Origin: Agarivorans albus
GTDB taxonomy: Bacteria > Pseudomonadota > Gammaproteobacteria > Enterobacterales > Celerinatantimonadaceae
Direction of reading: 5' to 3'
Assembly: GCF_019670105.1 (NCBI RefSeq)
Contig: NZ_AP023032.1
Coordinates: 2,102,972-2,166,971 of the forward strand
DNA: 64,000 nucleotides
Each line of letters starts with the position of its first letter. Positions within the stretch are counted from its first letter, which is position 1. A program made the translations under genes and the position numbers. This document shows, one piece after another, positions 56,362-64,000 of the stretch. The notes below the pieces were generated by a model. That model saw only the letters and a program-made list of their open reading frames with translations. It did not search any database and was not told where the DNA came from.

Positions 56362-56820
56362 ATGACTAAAGTTAACTACTTTGCAGAAGCACCAAAGGCT
56401 ATGCAAATTTTGTTCGAGCAAGAAGAGTATCTAAAAAGCCAGTTTGCAGAGCAGCAGGCGCTTGGCATGAAGCTATTAGAGCTGGTTAAGTTGCGGGTAT
56501 CGCAAATTAACCAATGCGCATTTTGTATTGATATGCATAGTAAAGATGCTGAGAGTGCAGGCGAAAGTTGGCAGCGTTTAATAGGCTTAAGTGCATGGCG
56601 AGAAGCCCCGTATTACTCGGTAAATGAACGGCTGGCTTTAGAATGCGCCGAACGCTTAACGGCATGTACAGGCTTAGACGATGAGCTTTACCAAAAAGCG
56701 CTAGACGCCTTTGGCGCAAAGGCATTGGTGGATTTAAGCATTGCAATTAATGCCATCAACAGTTGGAATAGAATTGCAATCACCTTTAAACCCGAGGTAG
56801 GCAGTTATAAACCCAGCTAA
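56362..56820 (+). CDS. Carboxymuconolactone decarboxylase family protein (AhpD-like)
   Basis: This 152-residue helical protein has the AhpD-type redox motif CAFCIDMHSKDA near residue 53. Such proteins reduce peroxides or act in alkylhydroperoxidase systems; the exact substrate is unknown. The next gene, an AraC regulator in a different frame, begins in or just after its end, suggesting one transcript. Confidence 0.9.
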   Translation: MTKVNYFAEAPKAMQILFEQEEYLKSQFAEQQALGMKLLELVKLRVSQINQCAFCIDMHSKDAESAGESWQRLIGLSAWREAPYYSVNERLALECAERLTACTGLDDELYQKALDAFGAKALVDLSIAINAINSWNRIAITFKPEVGSYKPS

Positions 56821-56827
56821 GCAAATT

Positions 56828-57604
56828 ATTCACCAGCTTGAGCAGCAGTTTCTGTTTAGTTTATTTAAGCCAAAAGGACAGCTAGCTCAAGCCATACAAG
56901 GCCTGTGGTCTGCTTCCGTTGAGGCGCAGCAGCGAGCACCGCTTACCCGTTGGCTGCATGCCGACGGCTGTAGCGGGGTGCTGTTTAACTTAGGCCCTCC
57001 AATAAGGCTTGAAGATAAGTCTTATCCTTCTGGGGTGATTGTGCTGCCAGTGAACACCACTGCGCGAAGCATCACCTTGTCAGCGGATACCCAGCTAGCG
57101 GGTTTTCGCTTTAATCCTGGTGTAAGTGTTGGGTTCTTTGGCAAATTGGTAAGACGTGACGCCGAGGATATCGAAGCCTCATTGCTGAAAAAATTGCAGC
57201 TGCTACATCAAAGCTTAGTGACAACTAGCGGGCATAATGCACGGATAGTATTAATGTATAAGTGGTTACAACAGCACCTCGGCATACATAATTGCCCACC
57301 ACAATTGTTTAAAGACGCCATTGAATTGGTAGAACATGCTCAAGAGATCGGTTTGGTGTCTGATGAATTAGCGCTTAGCCAACGGCAACTAGAACGTCAG
57401 TTTAAAGCGTTAACCGGCATGACGCCCAAACAATGGCAGCGAACCATGAGAGTAAAAAATACTTTTATGGCCTTAAAAACGCAGCCAGATATTGAGCTGG
57501 CTGCGCTTGCTGTTAATCAGGGCTTTTCCGACCAAGCGCATATGACACGAGAGTGTAAAACCATTGGAAAAATCACTCCAAAACAGTACCTAAAACTGTT
57601 GTAA
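56828..57604 (+). CDS. AraC-family transcriptional regulator (start uncertain)
   Basis: The C-terminal HTH (~90 residues: LALSQRQLERQFKALTGMTPKQWQR; quoted in part) is followed by FSDQAHMTRECKTIGKITPKQYL and is typical AraC. The N-terminal domain resembles DUF6597-type sensors. Family-like sequence (FKPKGQLAQAIQGLW...RWLHADGC) continues upstream of the first standard start (GTG 56978) back to a stop at 56798. Only ATA (56807) or ATT (56825, 56828) are available there. ATT at 56828 is entered tentatively. It probably regulates the flanking CMD genes. Confidence 0.8.
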   Translation: MHQLEQQFLFSLFKPKGQLAQAIQGLWSASVEAQQRAPLTRWLHADGCSGVLFNLGPPIRLEDKSYPSGVIVLPVNTTARSITLSADTQLAGFRFNPGVSVGFFGKLVRRDAEDIEASLLKKLQLLHQSLVTTSGHNARIVLMYKWLQQHLGIHNCPPQLFKDAIELVEHAQEIGLVSDELALSQRQLERQFKALTGMTPKQWQRTMRVKNTFMALKTQPDIELAALAVNQGFSDQAHMTRECKTIGKITPKQYLKLL

Positions 57605-57614
57605 AAAGTGCTTA

Positions 57615-58001
57615 TTAAGGAGTAATGATCCCACGCTCTTCAAAAACTTGTTTTGCGACTAACATGCCGTTAATAGCAGCCGGAAACCCAGCATATACTG
57701 CCATTTGTAAAATCACTTCAGTCACCTCTTTTGGGCTACAGCCTATATTAAGGGCGCCATGGATATGTACCGCCAATTGGGGGGCACAATTGCCCATTGC
57801 GGTTAGTGCTGATACCGTTGCTATCTCTCGTGATTTAAGGTCGAGATCTTCGCGGCTGTATATGTCGCCAAAGGGAAACTCTATGATGAATTTGGCCAGA
57901 TCTGGGCAAATACTGGCGAGGTTATTGATCACATTGTGGCCTGCTTCGCCGTCTATTTCGCTTAGCTTATCAAAGCCACGTTGGTATCTTGTTTGTTCCA
58001 T
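57615..58001 (-). CDS. Carboxymuconolactone decarboxylase family protein
   Basis: This is a CMD-family protein of about 128 residues with the conserved REIATVSALTAMGNCAPQLAVHIHGALNIGCS segment (quoted in part) and C-terminal VILQMAVYAGFPAAINGM. It lacks the AhpD CxxC pair. The start at 58001 is preferred to one 12 bp upstream because GGAGTGG precedes it. It is convergent with the AraC gene. Confidence 0.9.
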   Translation of the reverse strand: MEQTRYQRGFDKLSEIDGEAGHNVINNLASICPDLAKFIIEFPFGDIYSREDLDLKSREIATVSALTAMGNCAPQLAVHIHGALNIGCSPKEVTEVILQMAVYAGFPAAINGMLVAKQVFEERGIITP

Positions 58002-58072
58002 TGACCACTCCATTAATCTAAGGCTAAGTCACAAGCCTAGACCTTGGAGCTAGCTCCAAGTCAAGCCGCAAC

Positions 58073-58963
58073 TTACAAGTTTAATCGAGGTTTAATAAAA
58101 TCAATGAACGCTGTGATACGTCGGGCGACTTTAGATGAACGGTAGTACACAGCATTAATTTGTCGCTGATTAGTTTCTTCCATCAACAAGGCCGGGAACA
58201 AACTCACTAGCGTTCCTTGCTCGATATCGTGTTTAACCATAAATCCTGACAAACACGCAATACCGTTGCCACTTAATGCTAGTTGGCGAATGGTTTCTCC
58301 GCTACTAGCAGTAATAGCAGGCTTCATCGATTTAAACCCTTTTAATGGCCAATGGTTTAGCACCTTAGCTCCGCTAAAGCCGATTAACTCATGTTCGTGT
58401 AATTGTGTAACTTGCAGGGGCGCACCACGTTTTTCGAGATAAGCTGGAGAGGCGACAATATACAAATTACTCACGCCGATGGGCCGAGCATGCAGGGTGG
58501 AATCTGCTAATGTACCTATGCGGATCGCTAAATCGGTTTTCTTCTCCAGTAAGTCTACAAAGCCGTCGTTGGTATTTAGCTCTAGTTCTATGTTGGGGAA
58601 GGCGAGTTTAAACTCATTTATTAGTGGAACGAGTTGATGAATGACAAACGGGCTTGCCGCATCAACTCGCAGCCTACCTTGAGGCAATTCACCCTTACTA
58701 ATAATATCTTCTTCAGCTTGTTGAATTTGGCTTAAACCTACACGTACTGCTTCTATAAACTGGCGGCCTTCGTCGGTTTGTACCACCCGTCTGGTGGTTC
58801 GATTAAGAACAGTAATGCCTAGTTGCTTTTCTATTTTGCTAACCGCTCTAGATACTTTAGCGACTTGTATATCTAAGGCATCTGCGGCAGCTGAGAAGCC
58901 TCCGCTATCAACTACAGCCAACAAAATTTCGAGATCATCAGAACGATTTTTTAGGTTAAACAT
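58073..58963 (-). CDS. LysR-family transcriptional regulator
   Basis: This protein of about 296 residues has an N-terminal winged HTH (FSAAADALDIQVAKVSRAVSKIEKQLG, in part) and a periplasmic-binding-like effector domain from ~residue 90. It resembles the CrgA/DmlR branch. ATG at 58963 is preferred to an upstream TTG. It is divergent from an MFS gene, its likely target. Confidence 0.93.
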   Translation of the reverse strand: MFNLKNRSDDLEILLAVVDSGGFSAAADALDIQVAKVSRAVSKIEKQLGITVLNRTTRRVVQTDEGRQFIEAVRVGLSQIQQAEEDIISKGELPQGRLRVDAASPFVIHQLVPLINEFKLAFPNIELELNTNDGFVDLLEKKTDLAIRIGTLADSTLHARPIGVSNLYIVASPAYLEKRGAPLQVTQLHEHELIGFSGAKVLNHWPLKGFKSMKPAITASSGETIRQLALSGNGIACLSGFMVKHDIEQGTLVSLFPALLMEETNQRQINAVYYRSSKVARRITAFIDFIKPRLNL

Positions 58964-59176
58964 CAGCAACTCTTTGCGAAGAAATCAACAAAAGTGAATG
59001 CTTAATACTAGTGTTTATTACAACAGTTTTCTTAGATTTATCGCTTTTTTACTTACATTTTCTACAAAAGTATTTTGTTGATACTGCCATTTCTGACAAA
59101 AGTTAATTAACTAATAATGCTTGCCATCAACTGTTGCGCAACGCAACAACCTAATCGATGACGAGAGATTACTGTT

Positions 59177-60373
59177 ATGCCTTTAGCTTTATTTGCACTT
59201 ACTTTAAGTGCCTTTGCCATTGGAACCACCGAGTTTGTGATAGTGGGGTTGATTCCTACTATGGCCCAAGACTTAGCGGTTTCTTTACCTTCTGCTGGAT
59301 TGTTAGTGAGCTTGTATGCCTTAGGTGTTGCGGTGGGGGCGCCCGTGTTAACCGCATTAACTGGCAAGTGGCCACGCAAACAAGTGCTGCTTGCGGTGAT
59401 GAGTTTATTTGTCGCGGGCAATTTATTAGCTTGGCAGGCCCCGAGTTACGAAACCTTAGTAGGTGCTCGAATTCTTACAGGTTTAGCCCACGGCGTGTTC
59501 TTTTCTATTGGCTCAACCATCGCAACGGGTTTAGTGGCAAAAGAAAAAGCTGCTAGTGCAATAGCCATTATGTTTACCGGACTAACGGTAGCGCTTGTTA
59601 CTGGTGTGCCTTTGGGTACCTACATTGGCCAACATTTTGGTTGGGAAACCACATTTTTAGTAGTAGCGATTTTGGGTTTAATTGCACTTATTGGCAGCGC
59701 TGTTTTGGTACCCAGTAATTTGAAGCAAGCGCCTGCCACCAAAATATCAGAGCAGGTCAAAGTATTAACAGAGCCTCGATTGTTGTTGGTATATGCAATA
59801 ACCGCTATAGGTTACGGTGGTTCGTTTACTGCGTTTACCTTTTTAGCGTCTATCTTGCAGGACGTAAGTGGATTTAACGCCAGCGCTATTAGTTTGATTA
59901 TGTTGGTGTATGGCGTGTCGGTCGCTTTTGGCAACATCTGGGGTGGAAAAATGGCTGACCGTTTAGGCCCAACTAAAGCACTAAGCTGGATATTCTTAGG
60001 TTTAGCCTCAGTACTGTTGGTATTCAACTTTACCGCGGTTAACCCTATTACCGCTGTTTTAACCATTCTAGTTTGGGGGGCTTTTGCCTTTGGCAATGTG
60101 CCAGGCTTACAGGTTTATGTGGTGAAGTTAGCCGAACAATATACGCCCAATGCGGTGGATGTAGCCTCCGGTTTAAACATTGCTGCGTTTAACGTAGGCA
60201 TTGCTATAGGCGCTTGGGGCGGTGGGCTGATAGTTGCCAATGCTGGGGTAGAACATACTCCTTGGGTTGGAGCATTGATTGTTGTTGGCGCCTTATTGCT
60301 AACCCGTTTAAGTGCAGCCTTGGATAACAAACAAAAGCAATCTGCTAAATCTGAGCTTTGCCAAGCGGCATAA
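59177..60373 (+). CDS. MFS efflux transporter (DHA1, sugar/drug exporter type)
   Basis: This 398-residue protein has twelve TM helices. It starts PLALFALTLSAFAIGTTEFVIVGL, the AraJ/YdhP-type DHA1 signature, with the loop 2-3 motif A-like GKWPRKQ. It probably exports drugs or sugars, under control of the divergent LysR gene. Confidence 0.92.
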   Translation: MPLALFALTLSAFAIGTTEFVIVGLIPTMAQDLAVSLPSAGLLVSLYALGVAVGAPVLTALTGKWPRKQVLLAVMSLFVAGNLLAWQAPSYETLVGARILTGLAHGVFFSIGSTIATGLVAKEKAASAIAIMFTGLTVALVTGVPLGTYIGQHFGWETTFLVVAILGLIALIGSAVLVPSNLKQAPATKISEQVKVLTEPRLLLVYAITAIGYGGSFTAFTFLASILQDVSGFNASAISLIMLVYGVSVAFGNIWGGKMADRLGPTKALSWIFLGLASVLLVFNFTAVNPITAVLTILVWGAFAFGNVPGLQVYVVKLAEQYTPNAVDVASGLNIAAFNVGIAIGAWGGGLIVANAGVEHTPWVGALIVVGALLLTRLSAALDNKQKQSAKSELCQAA

Positions 60374-60389
60374 ACCATTGTTGAATCTT

Positions 60390-60414
60390 AAGGAGCCTAT
60401 TGGCTCCTTTTTTT
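60390..60414 (+). terminator. Terminator after the MFS gene
   Basis: AAGGAGCC-tatt-GGCTCC-TTTTTTT. Confidence 0.9.
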
Positions 60415-60582
60415 GTTGTTTCACCCGGTGGTATTGACTGGCCATTGGTTAGGGAAAAAGCTTTAAGCAAAACTGATAGGTGCTAATTCTAGTTGTTAAC
60501 GATAGCGGTGTACCATAAGCAAACAAGGATGACTAACCAATTGCAAAAACGCTAAGGACAAAACAACGAATAAGGGCAAAAC

Positions 60583-61665
60583 ATGAAAATAAGACTAGTT
60601 AGTTTGTTATTGGCCAGTGTATTTATCAGTGCTTGCGAAACATCTAACACATCAGACGCTAAGCTAAGTCAAACCACTGCCACTGTTGCCGTAGATCTCG
60701 CCAACGCTGCTCAACAGCAACTTACCTTTGAAGAAGTGTACACAACCACAGTATTGGCAAATGAAGAAGTGAGGGTGATATCCAGAGTTACCTCAACCTT
60801 ACTTGATAAGCACTTTCAAGCAGGGGATGTTGTCGAACAAGGCCAATTATTATTTAGTCTAGACCCCTTGGAATTCGAGCTTAACCTAGCCAGTTTGCAA
60901 GCTAATTTGGTTAACGTTTCCGCCAAATACAATTCTGCACTTAAAAGCCTACAACGCGCTAAGCAACTAGGCGATGCCATCTCCAAGCAGGAATTAGAAG
61001 ATATCGAAACCAAGTTTTTGGTTAATCAAGCCAGCCTTAAAGCCATTGCAAAGCAAGTAGACGATGCAGAGCTTTTGTTAAGCAGAACCGAGATTAAAGC
61101 TACGCGTTCTGGGCGTATTAGCCAAACTCAATTTAGCCCTGGCGATACGGTTGGGGTAGGCCAAGTGTTAGCCTCTATCGTTGATGACAGTAACTTTAAA
61201 GTTACTGTGAGTATTGATGAGAAAACAGTTCTAAAAGCTATTCAGCAATACCGTGATGGTAGCTCCCAGTTTGAAGTGTTGGCGAGATTTTTAGATGGCA
61301 GCAAATACCCATTAGCTGGTGAACTTGATTTTATCGACAATCAAATTAACCCGGCTACTGGCGCACTAGCAGTAGGTTTTAAATTTGCCAATGACGACAG
61401 TGTATTTGTTGGCCAATTTGTTGAAGTGGTATTGCGTGAAATGAAACAAGCAATTGTGATCCCCAGCAGAGCATTAGTACAAACCGCTAACGGGCCTGCT
61501 GTCTATAAGGTAAGCGGAGGCAAGGCAAAACTTCAATCAGTAGAGCTGGGCTTTCAGTTGGGTAATCAAACTGAAGTATTAACGGGCTTAGAAGATGGCA
61601 ATGTTGTGGTCTCTAGAGGCCAGCAAAAGCTAAGTGATGGCAGCCTAGTAAGACAGCGAGGTTAG
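60583..61665 (+). CDS. RND efflux adaptor, lipoprotein type
   Basis: This 360-residue membrane-fusion protein has a lipoprotein signal (FISACETS; lipidated Cys18). Biotinyl-lipoyl-like halves (VTSTLLDKHFQAGDVVEQGQLL) flank a coiled-coil hairpin (~residues 100-150), followed by beta-barrel and membrane-proximal domains (ATRSGRISQTQFSPGDTVGVGQ). It pairs with the permease beginning one base after its stop. Confidence 0.93.
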   Translation: MKIRLVSLLLASVFISACETSNTSDAKLSQTTATVAVDLANAAQQQLTFEEVYTTTVLANEEVRVISRVTSTLLDKHFQAGDVVEQGQLLFSLDPLEFELNLASLQANLVNVSAKYNSALKSLQRAKQLGDAISKQELEDIETKFLVNQASLKAIAKQVDDAELLLSRTEIKATRSGRISQTQFSPGDTVGVGQVLASIVDDSNFKVTVSIDEKTVLKAIQQYRDGSSQFEVLARFLDGSKYPLAGELDFIDNQINPATGALAVGFKFANDDSVFVGQFVEVVLREMKQAIVIPSRALVQTANGPAVYKVSGGKAKLQSVELGFQLGNQTEVLTGLEDGNVVVSRGQQKLSDGSLVRQRG

Positions 61666-61666
61666 T

Positions 61667-64000
61667 ATGGTTAAGTTCTTTATTTCGCGCCCTAAAACCG
61701 CCATCGTACTATCGGTGATCATGAGCGTGTTAGGCGCCTTAGCGGCTTACACCATGCCGGTAGGACAGTATCCCGATGTTGCACCGCCTATGATCAACGT
61801 ATTCACCCAATACAACGGCGCTAATTCTAGTGTTGTGAACGATACCGTTGCTTCGGTAATAGAGAAAGAAGTGAACGGGGTTGAAGGTATGATTTACATG
61901 AAATCAACTTCTTCCAATGACGGTTCATACAATTTGAACGTAACCTTTGAGACTGGTTTTGACGCAGACAGAGCGGCTACCTTGGTACAAAATCGGGTAA
62001 ATGCAGCTCAGCCCTTACTACCCGATGAGGTTAAGCGCAGTGGTATTTATGTAGAAAAGCTGAGCCCTTCGATGCTAATGATTGCAAGCCTAAACTCTAA
62101 GACCGGTGCTCACGGCACCTTAGAGTTAAGCTACTACTTAACTGGCATTGTGCGAGAAACTTTATCCAGAATTAAAGGCGTAAGTAAAGTAACACCCCTA
62201 GGTGAAAAAGAATATGCCATGCGAGTATGGCTTGAGCCAGAGCGTTTACAGGCCTTAGATTTAACTGTTAATGACATCTCTACTGCTATTGCCGATCAAA
62301 ATGCTGTGCGTGGCGCGGGCAGTGTAGGCGCCGAGCCGGTAACAGGAAATAATGATTGGCAATACACTGTGCAAGTTCGAGGTCGATTAGCCAACGAGCA
62401 GGCCTTTGGTAACATTCGAGTTAAAGCCTATCCCGATGGCACTTTAGTACGCTTAAAAGATGTTGCTCGTATTGAGCTGGGAGCGCAAAAGTATTTGGTT
62501 GATACCTATCTAAACAACCAAGAGTCGGTTGCTATGATGATCTACCAAGATCCAACTGCCAACGCCATGCAAGTTGCTGAAGATGTACGAGCCGCAATGG
62601 CTAAACTTGAGCAAAGTTTGCCAAATGGCATGGTGTTTTCTTTGCCTTATGATGCTACCGAATTTATTGATGTCTCCATCTACAACGTACAAGAAACACT
62701 GGTAATTGCATTAATCTTAGTGACCTTGGTGACCTATTTATTCTTGCAAACTTGGCAAGCTACATTGATTCCTGCGATTGCCATTCCGGTTTCCCTTATA
62801 GCAACGTTTGCAGTGATGAAAGCATTTGGTTCAACCATTAATACCATTAGCTTATTTGGTTTAGTGTTAGCCATTGGTGTGGTGGTTGACGCCGCCATCG
62901 TGGTGATTGAAAACGTAGAGCGCTTGCTGCACGAAACCACAAAACCAGTGAAAGAGTGTGTAGAAATAGCCATGAATGAAGTGATTGGCCCATGTATTGC
63001 CGCAGCTGCTGTGCTGTTAGCGGTGTTTGGTCCAACGCTTGTAATGCCTGGCATGGTGGGGATTATTTATGCTGAATTTGGCATCGCCATTTCAGTCTCT
63101 GTAGTTATCTCCACCTTGGTTGCGATGACCTTAACGCCAGCATTATGCGTGATGCTAATGAATCGCGACCTTAAACCAAACCGTTTCTTTCAAGCATTTA
63201 ACCGCGGTTTTGAACGTTTTACCGAATTGTTTGGCAAAGGCGTAGCAGTGTTGTGTCGCCGAGTAGGTATTGCGGTGTTGTTGTTCTCGGTGTTTTTGGG
63301 GACTTGCGCTTATTTAGGTGCTAGTTTACCCGGTGGCTTCTTACCCGATGAAGACCAAGGAACCTTTTTTGCGGTGGTTGATTTGCCGGAAGGGGCTGCG
63401 CTTAATCGCACGCGCGACATGACTAAGTTATTGGTGGAGTCATTAGCAGATGATCCCGATATTGAGATGGCGTTTTCTGCCGCTGGTTACAACTTATTAA
63501 ACGAGTCGAGTAACTCAAATTCTGCTTTGTTGGTGTTCAGTCTAAAACACTGGGACCAGCGCTCAGATAAACAACAACATCAAGATCAGGTTATTGCACG
63601 AGTACAAGCTGCCATTGATGCTTTGCCAGAAGGTGTGGGTTTTGCCTTTGGTTTACCGGCCATTCCTGCGCTAGGTATGGTGAATGGTTTTGAATTTGTG
63701 CTTAAAGATGAAATGGGCAAGGGGCCAGAAAAAACTGCTGAGGTACTCGAACAGCTACTCGATAAAGCTAATCAGCGTGAAGAGATTGCCTCGGCCTTTT
63801 CTACTTTTAGCATCAGTATGCCTAACTTGTACCTCGACATTAACGAAGAGCAGGCTGCTGCGATGGGTGTTGCCTTTGGTGACATAGTAAATACCCTTAA
63901 TGTGCAATATGGCGGAAGTTACATTAATGACTTTACAAAAGGCGGAAGAAACTACCGAGTAATGCTGCAGGCTGAAGCAGACTCTAGACAACAAATCGAT
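61667..64000 (+). CDS. RND efflux permease (HAE-1 type), 3' end outside window
   Basis: The frame is open from ATG at 61667 to the window end (778 codons). It starts MVKFFISRPKTAIVLSVIMS. Periplasmic loops and TM4 (LAIGVVVDAAIVVIEN) are recognisable. At the TM4 proton-relay pair only the first Asp (residue 408) is kept; the second position is Ala, unlike the other RND permease here (VVDDA). It forms a pump with the preceding adaptor. Confidence 0.93.
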   Translation, partial: MVKFFISRPKTAIVLSVIMSVLGALAAYTMPVGQYPDVAPPMINVFTQYNGANSSVVNDTVASVIEKEVNGVEGMIYMKSTSSNDGSYNLNVTFETGFDADRAATLVQNRVNAAQPLLPDEVKRSGIYVEKLSPSMLMIASLNSKTGAHGTLELSYYLTGIVRETLSRIKGVSKVTPLGEKEYAMRVWLEPERLQALDLTVNDISTAIADQNAVRGAGSVGAEPVTGNNDWQYTVQVRGRLANEQAFGNIRVKAYPDGTLVRLKDVARIELGAQKYLVDTYLNNQESVAMMIYQDPTANAMQVAEDVRAAMAKLEQSLPNGMVFSLPYDATEFIDVSIYNVQETLVIALILVTLVTYLFLQTWQATLIPAIAIPVSLIATFAVMKAFGSTINTISLFGLVLAIGVVVDAAIVVIENVERLLHETTKPVKECVEIAMNEVIGPCIAAAAVLLAVFGPTLVMPGMVGIIYAEFGIAISVSVVISTLVAMTLTPALCVMLMNRDLKPNRFFQAFNRGFERFTELFGKGVAVLCRRVGIAVLLFSVFLGTCAYLGASLPGGFLPDEDQGTFFAVVDLPEGAALNRTRDMTKLLVESLADDPDIEMAFSAAGYNLLNESSNSNSALLVFSLKHWDQRSDKQQHQDQVIARVQAAIDALPEGVGFAFGLPAIPALGMVNGFEFVLKDEMGKGPEKTAEVLEQLLDKANQREEIASAFSTFSISMPNLYLDINEEQAAAMGVAFGDIVNTLNVQYGGSYINDFTKGGRNYRVMLQAEADSRQQID

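Noticed and set aside
63684-63887. 67-codon ORF near the right edge
   Set aside because: It is out of frame inside the RND permease, whose own frame is open from 61667 to 64000.

Overview
The window looks like chromosomal DNA from a marine, agar-degrading gammaproteobacterium of the Alteromonadales, most like Agarivorans. This is inferred from a GH86 agarase with CBM6-like modules, a second large secreted glycosidase, and housekeeping gene order shared with gammaproteobacteria (ftsK-lolA-rarA-serS; uvrY-uvrC-pgsA followed by Gly-Cys-Leu tRNAs). No species assignment was tested.

Layout. 1-9.8 kb: ftsK (5' end cut off), lolA, rarA, serS, then tusE, yccS and yccA on the minus strand, and a manganese-dependent pyrophosphatase. 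10-16.4 kb: gltBD glutamate synthase behind a long leader. 16.5-21.5 kb: tRNA-Ser, uvrY-uvrC-pgsA and an expanded Gly-Cys-Leu tRNA region. That region holds seven intact tRNAs plus five degenerate tRNA-Gly-derived units spaced exactly 82 bp apart. 21.6-23.6 kb: a chemoreceptor. 23.9-33.9 kb: a complete guanidine uptake and assimilation operon (ABC transporter, two DUF1989 deiminase-type proteins, biotin-dependent carboxylase, allophanate hydrolase). It carries an NtrC-like enhancer site, a sigma-54 promoter, a guanidine-I riboswitch with terminator, and an internal guanidine-II riboswitch. 34.1-37 kb: a run of attC-like sites with small unrelated genes and no integrase, i.e. an integron-type cassette cluster. 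37-47 kb: an RND efflux pair, small metabolic genes and a C45-type hydrolase. 47-54.5 kb: two large secreted glycosidases. 55-64 kb: small secreted proteins, CMD-family proteins, an AraC-type and a LysR-type regulator, an MFS exporter, and a second RND system whose permease runs off the window.

How the genes work together. The guanidine locus reads as a two-input nitrogen-scavenging module. NtrC and sigma-54 would report nitrogen limitation, guanidine-I would permit elongation only with ligand, and guanidine-II would gate translation of the carboxylase. Imported guanidine would be carboxylated, deiminated to allophanate, and hydrolysed to ammonia and CO2, which GltBD could assimilate. The most unusual signals are this layered control, the 82-bp pseudo-tRNA repeats whose RNA hairpins appear conserved by G-U changes, and the integrase-less cassette cluster, which includes a candidate HEPN ribonuclease and an HNH nuclease.
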